Below, piece by piece: positions 45,233 through 55,279 of a DNA stretch of 64,000 nucleotides. Positions within the stretch are counted from its first letter, which is position 1; the number at the start of each line of letters is the position of its first letter. Position numbers and translations under genes: made by a program. Origin of the DNA: Scalindua sp964344685 (GTDB lineage Bacteria > Planctomycetota > Brocadiia > Brocadiales > Scalinduaceae); the NCBI GenBank assembly GCA_964344685.1, contig CAYFOK010000001.1, positions 372,001 through 436,000 of the forward strand. Reading direction: 5' to 3'. The notes under the pieces were generated by a model. The model saw only the letters and a program-made list of their open reading frames with translations. It had not been told where the DNA came from and made no database searches.

Positions 45233-48200
45233 TTACGCAGAAGGATCCCAGGAAGCCATGTGTTTAAGCAGCTTCCATTTCCTCATGATGTCCACTTCTG
45301 CCTGTTTCATAAGTGCCTTTGCTGCTTCCGGATTGGCTGCTCTTAATGCTTTGTAGCGATTTTCACGATAGGCGTACTCTTCAAATGGTGTTGAAGGGTC
45401 TTTACTGTTGATAACAAGCGGATTTTTACCCTCCTCTTCCAGTTTCGGATTATATCGATAGAGCGGCCAGTAACCGCTTGTCACAGCTTTCTTCATTGCC
45501 TCTACTCCCTTACTCATATCCATGCCGTGCGCAATACAAACTGAATAGGCAACTATCAACGCGGGACCGTCATATGCGTCTGCCTCAATGAATGCCTTCA
45601 GTGTCTGTGCCGGATTTGCACCAAAGTTCACCTGGGCAATATAAACATTACCGTAAGTTGACATTATCATGCCGATATCCTTCTTGGGAGTTCTTTTTCC
45701 ACCGGCTGCAAACTGGGCAACAGCTCCAAGGGGTGTTGCCTTGGACATCTGACCGCCGGTGTTTGAATATACTTCTGTGTCCATGATCAATAGCTTTATG
45801 TTTTCTCCTGTTGCCAGCACATGATCTACTCCTCCATAACCGATATCGTAACCCCAGCCATCTCCTCCAACAGACCAGACACTTTTCTTAATGATGTAAT
45901 CGGCAAGAGAGAGCAGATTCTTTGCTTCAGGAGAACTGATTTCGGAAAGTTTTTTCTTCAACTCTTCTACTTTGCTCCTTAGCTCCTCAATACCTTCCTG
46001 TGAAGATTGGTCTGCATTTTTGATCGAATCACACAAATCTTTTAAATCTGAGTTTGCAGGGTCTGACACGAGGCGATCAATCAATTCCAGCGCCTGAGTT
46101 TGAAACCTGTCCATTGTCTGTCTCATTCCAAGACCAAATTCCGCAGTGTCTTCAAAGAGAGAATTCGACCAGGCAGGCCCTCTGCCGTCATCCCTTGTTG
46201 TGTAAGGTGTAGTTGGCAAGTTTCCACCGTATATAGAGCTGCAGCCTGTTGCATTTGCGATGATCAGGCGATCTCCAAACAGCTGTGTCATCAGTTTTAT
46301 ATATGGAGTCTCACCACAACCAAGGCATGCACCACTATATTCGAAAAGCGGCTTCACAAACTGACTGCCCTTAACGTTTGTGGTTTTGAACCTGGACCTG
46401 TCGGTTTCAGGAAGGTTAAGAAAGAAATCATAACATTCTGCTTCCGTTTCACGAAGAGGTTCCTGAAACTTCATATTTATGGCCTTGACACCTTCAATCT
46501 TGTTGCCATCAGCATCCTTCTTCTGTCCCGGGCAGTTAAATACACATGAACCGCATCCGGTACAGTCTTCCGGGGCAACCTGTACGGTAAATTTTAGTCC
46601 CTGCATATCTTTGCCGGTTGCGTCTATTGATTTATACGTTGAAGGTGCTCCATTAAGATGTGATGGGTCGTATGCCTTTACTCTGATGCTGGCATGCGGG
46701 CAGACAAAAGAACACTGGGCACACTGGATGCAGGCATCAGGTTCCCAAACAGGTATATTTACACCGATATTACGTTTTTCATATTGAGTAGTTGCAGTCG
46801 GCCATGTTCCATCATCAGGCATTCCAGAAACAGGGAGAGAATCTCCGTTGTTTGCCAGCAATTTGGCTGTAACATTCTTTACAAATTCAGGAGCATGTTC
46901 AGGTACCGGAGGACGCATGCATTTACTACTGCTAGCCTTTTCAGGTACAGGCACCTCTACAATATTCTGTAGTGCAGAATCTACAGCTTTATAATTTAAT
47001 TTGACTATATCTTCACCCTTCTTCATGTATGTCTTTTCAATCTCAGTTTTGATTGATTTAACAGCATCTTCTTTAGGGATTATGCCTGATATAACAAAAA
47101 ATGCTGTCTGCATGATCATGTTGATCCTTGCACCGAGACCAATTTCTTCTGCCAGAGCAATAGCATCAATAATGTAGAATTTCATCTTTTTGGATATAAG
47201 CTGCTCCTGAACCTCGATCGGCAGCGTGTTCCAAACATCATCTTTGTTGTGAGATGTGGTAAGAAGGAAAGTTGCTCCTTCTTCCGCGTTTGAAAGCATG
47301 TCTATCTTATCCGGAAATGAAGGATTATGGCATGCAATGAAATTTGCCTTTCTAATGAGATACGGTTTATGTATTTTATCTTTCCCGAAACGGAGGTGAG
47401 ATACTGTTGTAGCACCTGATTTTTTCGAATCGTAAACGAAGTATGCCTGTGAGTAATTCTCCGTTTCATTTCCGATAATTTTAATAGTGTTTTTGTTAGC
47501 ACCTACAGTACCGTCAGCGCCCAGTCCATAAAATAGTGATCTGAATTCATCTTTGTCCCCTACGTCAAAAGATTCATCATATTCGAGGCTGGTACCTGTA
47601 ACATCATCTTTAATTCCAATGGTAAAATGATTTTTTGAATTTTCCTGTGAGAGGTTATCATAAATAGCCTTTACCATCGCAGGAGTAAAATCCTTTGAGC
47701 CCAGGCCGTAGCGTCCGCCGATTATTTTTGGATACTCTTTCAGCTTTGATGTGCCTCTATCCATCATTTCACCTATGGCCGTTCTGACGTCAAGATATAA
47801 AGGTTCGCCAATTGCACCGGGTTCTTTGGTACGGTCAAGCACTGCAATTGATTTTACGCTGGACGGTAAACTTCCGATAAAAGCCTCTATATCAAACGGC
47901 CTGAAAAGCCTGACCAGTACAATTCCAAGTTTTTCTCCTTTGGCGTTTAATGCATTTACGGTATTCAGAGCTACCTCACCTGAGGAACCCATTAAGACAA
48001 TCACACGTTCTGCATCCGGATCACCCAGATAGTCAAATAGTTTATATTGACGTCCGACTACGTCGGCAAACTTATCCATCACCTTCTGAACGATTCCGGG
48101 TGTCGCATCATAATACTTGTTAACTGTCTCTCTTCCCTGGAAATATACATCCGGATTTTGTGATGTACCGCGGATATTTGGACGATCAGGGGTAAGGCCT

Positions 48201-48817
48201 CTTTTTCGATGTGCAATTACCAGATCATCGTCTATCATGGCACGCATATCTTCGAAACTGACCTCTTCAATCTTCTGGACTTCGTGTGAAGTCCTGAATC
48301 CGTCAAAGAAATGCATGAACGGAATTCTGGATTCTAGTGTGGCTGCCTGAGCGATAAGTGCAAAATCCATCGATTCCTGTACGTTTTGAGAGCATAACAT
48401 GGCAAAGCCTGTAGAACGTGCTGCCATTACATCTGAATGGTCTCCAAAAATGGATAATCCCTGGGCAGCAAGAGAACGGGCAGTAATATGAAATACTGTT
48501 GGTGTAAGCTCACCAGCAATTTTATACATGTTTGGTATTATCAAGAGAAGACCCTGCGAGGCGGAAATAGTTGTGGCCATTGCACCGGTGGTAAGAGAGC
48601 CATGGACTGCTCCTGCAACACCTGCCTCCGATTGCATCTGACTGACTTTTGGAACTGATTCCCAAATATTTTTCTGCCCTTTTGCAGACTTTGCATCACA
48701 GATTTCCGCAATAGGGGAAGAAGGTGTTATCGGATAGATTGTTATAATTTCATTAGTAGCGTGTACTACGTGTGCACAGGCAGTACAACCATCAACGATG
48801 ACCGTTTTTCGACTCAT
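45233..48817 (-). CDS. nifJ: Pyruvate:ferredoxin (flavodoxin) oxidoreductase
   Basis: 1194 residues, the usual length for the single-chain homodimeric enzyme. It interconverts pyruvate + CoA and acetyl-CoA + CO2 with reduced ferredoxin. The N terminus has GCTACAHVVHATNE and TIYPITPSSPIAE. Two 4Fe-4S sites of the ferredoxin-like domain are CIQCAQCSFVCP and CTGCGSCVFNCP. The proximal cluster cysteines lie in SGACLGCGE and ANATGCSSIYGG. The TPP site has GGDGWGYDIGYGG and DTEVYSNTGGQMS. AAGGAGATACTT precedes the ATG. In an anaerobic autotroph it could run in the carboxylating direction; direction cannot be read from sequence. Confidence 0.97.
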   Translation of the reverse strand: MSRKTVIVDGCTACAHVVHATNEIITIYPITPSSPIAEICDAKSAKGQKNIWESVPKVSQMQSEAGVAGAVHGSLTTGAMATTISASQGLLLIIPNMYKIAGELTPTVFHITARSLAAQGLSIFGDHSDVMAARSTGFAMLCSQNVQESMDFALIAQAATLESRIPFMHFFDGFRTSHEVQKIEEVSFEDMRAMIDDDLVIAHRKRGLTPDRPNIRGTSQNPDVYFQGRETVNKYYDATPGIVQKVMDKFADVVGRQYKLFDYLGDPDAERVIVLMGSSGEVALNTVNALNAKGEKLGIVLVRLFRPFDIEAFIGSLPSSVKSIAVLDRTKEPGAIGEPLYLDVRTAIGEMMDRGTSKLKEYPKIIGGRYGLGSKDFTPAMVKAIYDNLSQENSKNHFTIGIKDDVTGTSLEYDESFDVGDKDEFRSLFYGLGADGTVGANKNTIKIIGNETENYSQAYFVYDSKKSGATTVSHLRFGKDKIHKPYLIRKANFIACHNPSFPDKIDMLSNAEEGATFLLTTSHNKDDVWNTLPIEVQEQLISKKMKFYIIDAIALAEEIGLGARINMIMQTAFFVISGIIPKEDAVKSIKTEIEKTYMKKGEDIVKLNYKAVDSALQNIVEVPVPEKASSSKCMRPPVPEHAPEFVKNVTAKLLANNGDSLPVSGMPDDGTWPTATTQYEKRNIGVNIPVWEPDACIQCAQCSFVCPHASIRVKAYDPSHLNGAPSTYKSIDATGKDMQGLKFTVQVAPEDCTGCGSCVFNCPGQKKDADGNKIEGVKAINMKFQEPLRETEAECYDFFLNLPETDRSRFKTTNVKGSQFVKPLFEYSGACLGCGETPYIKLMTQLFGDRLIIANATGCSSIYGGNLPTTPYTTRDDGRGPAWSNSLFEDTAEFGLGMRQTMDRFQTQALELIDRLVSDPANSDLKDLCDSIKNADQSSQEGIEELRSKVEELKKKLSEISSPEAKNLLSLADYIIKKSVWSVGGDGWGYDIGYGGVDHVLATGENIKLLIMDTEVYSNTGGQMSKATPLGAVAQFAAGGKRTPKKDIGMIMSTYGNVYIAQVNFGANPAQTLKAFIEADAYDGPALIVAYSVCIAHGMDMSKGVEAMKKAVTSGYWPLYRYNPKLEEEGKNPLVINSKDPSTPFEEYAYRENRYKALRAANPEAAKALMKQAEVDIMRKWKLLKHMASWDPSA

Positions 48818-49340
48818 AAGTATCTCCTTGAACGAGCTTATCTTGAAAGCTGCTTACAATATTGTATAAATTGATTGCAAAGAAAACGAAAAAAACGTTT
48901 TTAAATTATAATAAATTGCTTTTCATTTGATAATTCAAGCTAATGTATTACCAAATTTAGTTGAAACAATTAAATATAGTGTTTTTATTAAGAAAGTAAA
49001 CAAAATTTTAACTTTATAATCGTTAGTTGTTTCTCTATACAAGATTAGTCTGATCCCTGATTTTAATGTAAACAATTACTTTTACGCTTCGTAACTGTAA
49101 TATTTCTCTTGCCTTTTTTCCTGTCTCTAATAATATGGACAAAATATATCCTGTTTTACGAAGAAAATTCATAATGTTACTATATGTCTGTTGATTAAGC
49201 ACTTGAGATATCGTTACAGATTAGTTAAATAATCATTTGTACATTTGCCTTACGTTAAAAATTCGGGATATAAAAAAATTTAGGATGAAATTTTAAGGCA
49301 GGAACCTTTTTGTTTAATAAGCTGTTATAAATGGTGATGA
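48818..49340. other. Divergent intergenic region between nifJ and the ECF sigma gene
   Basis: 523 AT-rich bases with no recognisable gene. The left end holds the nifJ Shine-Dalgarno (complement of about 48820-48828). Near the right end GGAACC (49301-49306) resembles an ECF -35, but no partner -10 with workable spacing was seen. Confidence 0.5.
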
Positions 49341-49940
49341 ATGAAAGACTTTGGCAGCCAGGAAAGTAAAATTAAGGAGTTTGAGGCGTCTGCTCTGGAG
49401 CACATAGACTCGCTTTTTAACTTTGGAATGCGGATGACTGGAAACAGGGAAGCAGCCGAAGACCTCGTTCAAGAGACATATCTTAAAGTACATAGATTTT
49501 CACATACATTTAAGGAGGGATCCAACTTAAAGGCATGGCTGTTCAAGATTTTACGAAATACCTTTATCAATACGTTCAGAAAAAAGATTAAAGAGCCTAA
49601 ATCGGTTCATTATGACGAGGTTGAAGATTTCTATCTATTCAACAAAATTAAAACTGACAAAAAAGAAGGGGGCTACGTAAGCGGTGAAAATACAGATGTT
49701 TACGAATTTCTTGAAGATGAGGTAAAAAATGCGGTTAATAGTCTTCCTCTTGCTTTCAGGGAAGTTGTTTTGTATTCGGATATTGAGGATCTCAGTTATA
49801 GCGAAATATCCGAAATTGTTGGGTGCCCTATAGGAACAGTAAAATCAAGGCTTTTCAGAGCAAGAAAATTGTTGCAGAAATCATTATGGAACTACGCAAA
49901 TGAGAGGGGTTATTTGAAAGAAAGGCAGGGGGGAAAGTAA
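49341..49940 (+). CDS. ECF-family RNA polymerase sigma factor
   Basis: 199 residues. Region 2 has FGMRMTGNREAAEDLVQETY and LKAWLFKILRNTFINTFRK; region 4 has LPLAFREVVLYSDIEDLSYSE followed by EIVGCPIGTVKSRLFRARKLL. No region 1 or 3, as expected for group 4 sigma factors. An anti-sigma gene follows after five bases, so activity is likely controlled by release from that membrane-bound partner. A 40-residue linker (FYLFNKIKTDKKEGGYVSGE) between regions is longer than usual. Confidence 0.93.
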   Translation: MKDFGSQESKIKEFEASALEHIDSLFNFGMRMTGNREAAEDLVQETYLKVHRFSHTFKEGSNLKAWLFKILRNTFINTFRKKIKEPKSVHYDEVEDFYLFNKIKTDKKEGGYVSGENTDVYEFLEDEVKNAVNSLPLAFREVVLYSDIEDLSYSEISEIVGCPIGTVKSRLFRARKLLQKSLWNYANERGYLKERQGGK

Positions 49941-49945
49941 ATATA

Positions 49946-50788
49946 ATGACTTGTAAAGAAGCTATTGAACAATTCAATGAATTCCTGGATAACGAACTTG
50001 ATGATGCGGATTATTCGAAAATCAGACAACATATCGAGATATGTCGTGGATGTTGTGAAAAGATTGAGTTTGAACGCTCAATAAAGAAAGTCATAAGAGA
50101 AAAAACTCAGCTTCATAAAACACCCCAACATGTAGTGCAAAGTATCGTAAGTCAGTGGGCAGAGTTAAACGAACAGCGCAAGAGGCCGGAACCTATAGCT
50201 GTTGAGCACGAAGTAACACACCGTAAAAGCATATTTGGTTTTTTTACATTAAGGCCGGCATATGTAACGATGGCAGTCTTACTGCCTATGACCATTATAG
50301 GCCTTGCCGTATATCTTGCTTTTTTCAGACCAGCAGAATTCTCTCCTATTGTTAAGGTTGCAGCAGAGCGTCACGACAGCTTTGTTAATGATGATCTGCA
50401 CCTTGATCTTGTCAGTTCAGATAGTAATGAAATAAGAAGGCATTTAGAAAATCTACAGCGGTCTAATCTTGCCATAGATGTTCCCGATTGTAATGGGCGC
50501 GAAATGGAACTTCTGGGATGCAAGAATTACAGTATGGATGGGAAAAAAAGTGCTTATGTTGGATTAAGAGGCCACCAAAACAAGATATCGTTAGAGATAG
50601 TAAACGGTTCGGGGATGAATATAGACAAGTTGCAGCGAGAATTTTACAGGGGCAGGTCATATTATTTTGGAAAACATAAAGGATATAATGTAGTTATATG
50701 GAAGCAGGGCAATACACTGTATAGCCTTACTTCTAAAATGAATAGAGAAGGACTTATGCGTGTAGCCAGCGAAACCTTACTTCCTTAA
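49946..50788 (+). CDS. Zinc-finger transmembrane anti-sigma factor
   Basis: 280 residues. The N-terminal zinc-binding anti-sigma (ZAS) motif HIEICRGCC (H29-X3-C33-X2-C36) should clamp the ECF factor encoded just upstream. One TM helix (MAVLLPMTIIGLAVYLAFF) lies at about 108-126. The periplasmic part of about 150 residues ends with GYNVVIWKQGNTLYSLTSKM and is probably the sensor. Five-base spacing from the sigma gene indicates a coregulated pair. Confidence 0.9.
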   Translation: MTCKEAIEQFNEFLDNELDDADYSKIRQHIEICRGCCEKIEFERSIKKVIREKTQLHKTPQHVVQSIVSQWAELNEQRKRPEPIAVEHEVTHRKSIFGFFTLRPAYVTMAVLLPMTIIGLAVYLAFFRPAEFSPIVKVAAERHDSFVNDDLHLDLVSSDSNEIRRHLENLQRSNLAIDVPDCNGREMELLGCKNYSMDGKKSAYVGLRGHQNKISLEIVNGSGMNIDKLQREFYRGRSYYFGKHKGYNVVIWKQGNTLYSLTSKMNREGLMRVASETLLP

Positions 50789-50816
50789 AATAAATGATGT
50801 GAAAGGAGGTATGGAA

Positions 50817-51452
50817 ATGTTTCAATCATTTATTATTAAACAAACAATAGCTTTTTGGTTTTTATGCCTGATCGTTGTTGGTTGCACATCGTACACACCT
50901 TACCGTTACAGCTTTTCACTTATTGAACCACAAAACGAAACCCTCCGTAATGACGCAGTCGATCAGGTAATGAGTTTTGGGGATAGTGATATCGAATTCA
51001 GATTTATTCCTTCTTCCGAGAATATACACGTGACAATCAAGAACAAAAGCGACCAGGAAATAAATCTTGTCAGGAATAGAGCTGAATATATAGACAAATC
51101 AGGTGAATCTCGCAGGGTTCATTATGGCTATGATTACGAGCAGGAGGTAAAAAACTTTGCAGTTAATACCAGCTCGTTAGTTCCATCATTGCGGATAGAC
51201 CCTAATTCTGAGATTACAGGATATGTCTGGATAAATAACTGGCCCGATTTCCATATAGGGCAAGGACCTGGAAACGATCCTATTTCAACGCCTAATATAC
51301 ACAATCGAATGGAGCCTTTCTTCCCAAGGTATAGTTTTGAGGGAAGTGTTAAAGATTTAAAAAACTCAACTTTTAATCTTATCCTGCCAATTGATTATGG
51401 TGATTTTTTTCGCGACTATACATTTACTTTCAAGATAGATGATGTAAAATAG
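50817..51452 (+). CDS. Putative lipoprotein of unknown function
   Basis: About 211 residues from ATG 50817, seven bases after a perfect AGGAGG (50804-50809). Signal peptide FWFLCLIVVGC ends in a lipobox cysteine. The rest is beta-rich (FRFIPSSENIHVTIKNKSDQ, LRIDPNSEITGYVWINNW), suggesting an Ig-like or DUF-type periplasmic domain; not recognised. It is the third gene of the sigma/anti-sigma unit and so may be a regulon member. Confidence 0.7.
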   Translation: MFQSFIIKQTIAFWFLCLIVVGCTSYTPYRYSFSLIEPQNETLRNDAVDQVMSFGDSDIEFRFIPSSENIHVTIKNKSDQEINLVRNRAEYIDKSGESRRVHYGYDYEQEVKNFAVNTSSLVPSLRIDPNSEITGYVWINNWPDFHIGQGPGNDPISTPNIHNRMEPFFPRYSFEGSVKDLKNSTFNLILPIDYGDFFRDYTFTFKIDDVK

Positions 51453-51555
51453 ATACCGCTAATCTGTATGCATAAAATGTTATTTTTTCAACTTACTGCC
51501 CGAACTGATTGGCAGGCAGGCACTTTTAACTTGGAACTTTTATGTATTAAGCTTC

Positions 51556-52221
51556 ATGAGTACAAGACTTATTATATTTGCAAAGAGCCCGATTCCCGGT
51601 AAGGTTAAAACAAGGCTTACTCCTGATATTACTCCCGCCGAAGCTGCAGAATTATATAAAGCGTTTATTATTGATATAGTCGGTACTGCATACAATCTAC
51701 AATGTGAACAAGTTGCTATTGCATATACGCCCTCAAATGCGGAAACTGCATTTCATAGCATATGCGGACAATCAGTAAGCTACTTTCCGCAGCAAGGGCA
51801 TGATCTTGGCGAACGAATGAAAAATGCATTTAAGCACTCTTTTGCCAGAGGTTCAAAGAGAACAATAATTATCGGAACAGACAGTCCTACCCTTCCTTTA
51901 TCCTACATTCAGAAAGCCTTTGACGCATTAAAAGAGGTACCTGTTACAATAGGTCCCACTTTTGATGGTGGTTATTATCTAATCGGTCTTTCAGAGCAGA
52001 ACTGTACAATCTTTGAAGGTGTTGACTGGAGCACATCAAGAGTATTCAGCCAGACCCTGACAAGGATAGAGGAAGCAAATAAACCACTATATGTATTGCC
52101 TCCCTGGTATGATGTTGACACTTTAGACAATCTGGAATTCTTGAGGTCGCACATTCATGCAATGAAGTTGAGTGGCAGTTCTGAACTTCCAGGCAAAACT
52201 ATGCAGTTCTTGAAAATGTGA
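51556..52221 (+). CDS. TIGR04282 / DUF2064 glycosyltransferase-like protein
   Basis: 221 residues with a nucleotide-sugar transferase (GT-A) fold. Motifs: IIFAKSPIPGKVKTRLTPDI at the N terminus, GHDLGERMKNAF, IIGTDSPTLPLSYI (metal-binding DSP) and IGPTFDGGYYLIGL. Some relatives are annotated in arsenosugar biosynthesis, but most lie in other contexts, so the substrate is not assigned. Its stop overlaps an in-frame GTG of the next gene. Confidence 0.88.
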   Translation: MSTRLIIFAKSPIPGKVKTRLTPDITPAEAAELYKAFIIDIVGTAYNLQCEQVAIAYTPSNAETAFHSICGQSVSYFPQQGHDLGERMKNAFKHSFARGSKRTIIIGTDSPTLPLSYIQKAFDALKEVPVTIGPTFDGGYYLIGLSEQNCTIFEGVDWSTSRVFSQTLTRIEEANKPLYVLPPWYDVDTLDNLEFLRSHIHAMKLSGSSELPGKTMQFLKM

Positions 52222-52229
52222 GGGTGTAT

Positions 52230-53105
52230 ATGACTAAAATATTAATATCTGAATATCTTTTTGTTAAAGTAACCTGCTTGTTATTTCTTTCTCTCTTTCA
52301 TATCGGAAATTTATATTCTGGTGAATATGAGAAATGCGAAAATGCTTTGCCTTTATCGGTAATATCCCTTAAAAGCAAACAGGAAAGCAAAAACAATATT
52401 ACAAAGTTTGATGGTGAGTTATTTAAATTTAATATCGGTTTCTGGCTTTTTAAAAAAATGGGTACCGCTACTCTTCAGTGTGAGAAGGGGCTTAACAATC
52501 TGACAGTTACTATAGATGCAACAACGATTGGGCTGATTGGTAAGATGCTTCACAGGCACAATACATATAAAACTACTATGTTTTTTGACAACGACACAAA
52601 CAGATTAAGACCTCTGGAAACGTACGAGAAAAAGATTAAGGGTGATAAGGAGAGGATAAAGATTACGAAATATGATTATGTAAATAATGTACGTAAATTC
52701 AAAATATGGAAAAATGGTATAATTCGTAGAGAAAATGAAATTAAGATTGAAAATAACGTAAGTGACGATGGGATTTCGGCGTTCTATAATCTTCGGAATG
52801 GAATGTATGGAGAAGTAAAAGAGGGGGCCAGTTTTCATATATGTACTACTTATAGGAACAGATCAACAGACTCCAGCGTATTTGTTCGCCGTCCTTCAAA
52901 GTCAGATAAATTATCTAAATGGGCACAAGACAATTTGAATATTCATTTTGCAGCAGACATTACCATGGATCCTGAAGTTTTTGACTCGGAAGAAGGCAAA
53001 CTGGTAATATTGTTTACAGAGGATTTAATACCGGTTGGTTTTATAGCAAGAGACGTTATCGGATTCGGTGATTTGTATGGTGTCCTGGAGAGTAATACAA
53101 ACTGA
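52230..53105 (+). CDS. DUF3108-like exported protein
   Basis: About 291 residues. Hydrophobic signal segment (VTCLLFLSLFHIGNLYSG), then a beta-rich domain: FKFNIGFWLFKKMGTATLQC, MLHRHNTYKTTMFFDNDTNRL, DDGISAFYNLRNGMYG and a final LVILFTEDLIPVGFIARDVIGFGDLYGVL. The layout is that of the DUF3108 family of periplasmic proteins of unknown role. It ends six bases before the convergent flippase-like gene. Start choice between GTG 52218 and ATG 52230 is uncertain. Confidence 0.75.
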   Translation: MTKILISEYLFVKVTCLLFLSLFHIGNLYSGEYEKCENALPLSVISLKSKQESKNNITKFDGELFKFNIGFWLFKKMGTATLQCEKGLNNLTVTIDATTIGLIGKMLHRHNTYKTTMFFDNDTNRLRPLETYEKKIKGDKERIKITKYDYVNNVRKFKIWKNGIIRRENEIKIENNVSDDGISAFYNLRNGMYGEVKEGASFHICTTYRNRSTDSSVFVRRPSKSDKLSKWAQDNLNIHFAADITMDPEVFDSEEGKLVILFTEDLIPVGFIARDVIGFGDLYGVLESNTN

Positions 53106-53110
53106 TGACT

Positions 53111-54115
53111 TCAATCTTCTAATGCTTGTATTGGGGGAGATTCTGCAATTGCCCATTCAAGTTTTGACAGTACAAAAAGCCCGGTACCAATAAATAACAA
53201 CTCCCGAAATCTTTTCAATATTCCAAACGTCAATGCAATACCTGCACCTAGTTTCAGGCTCGCAAAAACTGCGATAATTCCACCCTCCTGGCCGCCAACA
53301 CTTCCTGGTATAAAGGAAGTTATTCCTTTTGCAACAGTTGTAAGTGATTCAATTATATAGGAGGAGACGGTATCTAAAGGGATATTTAGAAGGTAAAGAA
53401 TCAAGTATGCTTCTATCACACCGGCAAGCCATCCCACAAAAAAACAGATAAAAGTGTAAGCAGCTTTCTTTTTGTTGTGGATATAAAATTGGTATATATT
53501 TTCATCAAGCTCTCTTAGCCTCACTTTCCTCTCTTCAATATAACGTATCCTTATTCTCAGTATGCTTAATAGTTTAAACAGGAAGGCAAAAAGGCCGTGC
53601 TTCTGAATAAAAATAATAAATATTATTACGGGTATACCTAACAGTACAATTGCTATCGAACCAATTAAATGTGTACTTGATACATTTAATTTGAACAAAA
53701 GGAAAATAACGCCTATCATTACAAAGATTATCTGTGTGATCGTCAGCATCGTCTTTGAAATAACAACGGAGGCCATGCCATCAAACAGTGAAATGTTGTG
53801 TTTCTTAAGGAAATAAGCTTTCACAGGTTCTCCTGCAAAATTTGCGGATGGTACGATAGAATTTACCGATTCTCCAGCAAGTCTTATTATGAAGAGGTCT
53901 TTAAAGCTTATCTTCTCCTCTTTTAATGAATACTTCCATCCGAGAGTATCGAGGGCGAAAACGAGTGAGAAAGGTAAAAATAGAAGCAAAACCTTCCATT
54001 TCAGAGCAATGAGTTGGTGGTAGATAGTGGAAGGCCCCACCTTGTAAATCAGTACAAAAAAGATTGCACAACCAAAAATTAACAGTAGTATTTTGTATTT
54101 TTTCTTATTCTTCAC
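53111..54115 (-). CDS. Flippase-like / lysylphosphatidylglycerol synthase TM-region protein (UPF0104)
   Basis: 334 residues from GTG 54115, with GGAA about seven bases upstream; a TTG at 54214 would add 33 residues lacking support. About eight TM helices. Motifs typical of the TIGR00374/LPG_synthase_TM family: LFIIRLAGESVNSIVPSANF, AGEPVKAYFLKK, and ITSFIPGSVGGQEGGIIAVF. Relatives include HpnL and the flippase part of MprF. No catalytic C-terminal domain, so a lipid-translocating role is inferred. The family is commonly found near lipid and glycan genes. Confidence 0.85.
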   Translation of the reverse strand: MKNKKKYKILLLIFGCAIFFVLIYKVGPSTIYHQLIALKWKVLLLFLPFSLVFALDTLGWKYSLKEEKISFKDLFIIRLAGESVNSIVPSANFAGEPVKAYFLKKHNISLFDGMASVVISKTMLTITQIIFVMIGVIFLLFKLNVSSTHLIGSIAIVLLGIPVIIFIIFIQKHGLFAFLFKLLSILRIRIRYIEERKVRLRELDENIYQFYIHNKKKAAYTFICFFVGWLAGVIEAYLILYLLNIPLDTVSSYIIESLTTVAKGITSFIPGSVGGQEGGIIAVFASLKLGAGIALTFGILKRFRELLFIGTGLFVLSKLEWAIAESPPIQALED

Positions 54116-54353
54116 TAATGATTCCAATCTGTATTCTTCACATGAAACATTTACATTTATGCCGGTTATTAACAGACTTGCTAAACAAGTCAGGCTGTCA
54201 GCAGAATGCGGCAATTATTTGTTGTTGAGGGAGAGTCATTTGGAAACGAGTTGGAAGTCTTTTATGGATAAATAATGTTATATACGTATTTGACAAAGGA
54301 CAAGGGTTAATTTTTTTTTTGCATTCTGAATTTTTCTAAACGGTCTTGTAATG

Positions 54354-55178
54354 TTACTGATTTGTGTTTTTTATATACATGCTCTTTAACATTTTGTTTT
54401 TATTCTTCATAACATATTTGTAAATCCATTTTTTCTCTAGTTCGATATTTTCATCATACCTTATTAAAATAACAATAAAGAGACATGGTAAAAAATAATT
54501 CTTTCTATTTTCTTCAGTTTTTATCTTTTCCCAATAAAACCTTGCAATAAATTGCCTACCCATCCATTCTATCAATTCTGTGGATATTGATTTTCTATTT
54601 AATGATCTTCCTAATTTAATTAAATAATAAGTTCTTGCTAAATCTATGTATTTATTACTTATAAATGTATTTGCCCAATCAATAACCCTGAAATTATAGT
54701 TTTGATCCACAAAAACATTCTCAGGTTGATAATCACCGTGACATATTTCATTATTATCTATTGCTCTTAAGTATTTCAGAATTATTTCTATTTCAGAATC
54801 GCATAATAAACTTGAATTCATTATTCTTTGTTGTAACTTATTTGTATAGTTTGGAAAGTTTTCAATAGTAATATTGTTTATTATTTTCTGAGTTTGTGAG
54901 AATTCGTATACAATCCTGCGTACATTATTAAGGTTTCTTGAAATGTATTCAGAGAACATTTGCCCATGTATTTTCTCATATACAATTCCCATTCTGTTTT
55001 TAACATTGATAACGTCATAAACTTTTGGTGCTATACGTGTTAAATCAGAGATGTTCTTTGTTATATGATATTCGTATTCTATGTCCTTATCGCTGAAAGT
55101 AGAATGAAATAATTTTAATACCTTATTGTCTTTGTAATCATATACCTCAGCAGTTCGTCCTTCACCTATTTTTTCCAT
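54354..55178 (-). CDS. Aminoglycoside phosphotransferase-like (APH) kinase
   Basis: 274 residues from ATG 55178 (MEKIGEGRTAEVYDY); the upstream extension to 55256 is a stray hydrophobic stretch. Kinase motifs: GEGRTAEVY glycine-rich loop, VLKLF lysine, catalytic CHGDYQPENVF with D149 and N154, and FRVIDWAN with the metal Asp. APH-fold kinases phosphorylate small molecules such as choline, homoserine or aminoglycosides, so substrate is open. It is strikingly AT-rich: three 60-base lines counted had 23, 28 and 23% G+C against 38% in the adjacent gene, which suggests recent acquisition. Confidence 0.85.
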   Translation of the reverse strand: MEKIGEGRTAEVYDYKDNKVLKLFHSTFSDKDIEYEYHITKNISDLTRIAPKVYDVINVKNRMGIVYEKIHGQMFSEYISRNLNNVRRIVYEFSQTQKIINNITIENFPNYTNKLQQRIMNSSLLCDSEIEIILKYLRAIDNNEICHGDYQPENVFVDQNYNFRVIDWANTFISNKYIDLARTYYLIKLGRSLNRKSISTELIEWMGRQFIARFYWEKIKTEENRKNYFLPCLFIVILIRYDENIELEKKWIYKYVMKNKNKMLKSMYIKNTNQ

Positions 55179-55279
55179 AATAATATTTCTACTTATTATC
55201 AGGATAATCACTAATAAATTAATTAGATATATTATCACTGATGCCGGGTTATGCACCCGTTAAGAAGTACCTACTATCA

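Noticed and set aside
46100..46972. Three overlapping plus-strand frames opposite nifJ
   Set aside because: They lie wholly within a conserved enzyme gene and have no family features.
49301..49340. ECF-type promoter (GGAACC) before the sigma factor gene
   Set aside because: The -35-like GGAACC is only 35 bases from the ATG, leaving no room for a leader with a ribosome site, and no fitting -10 is present.
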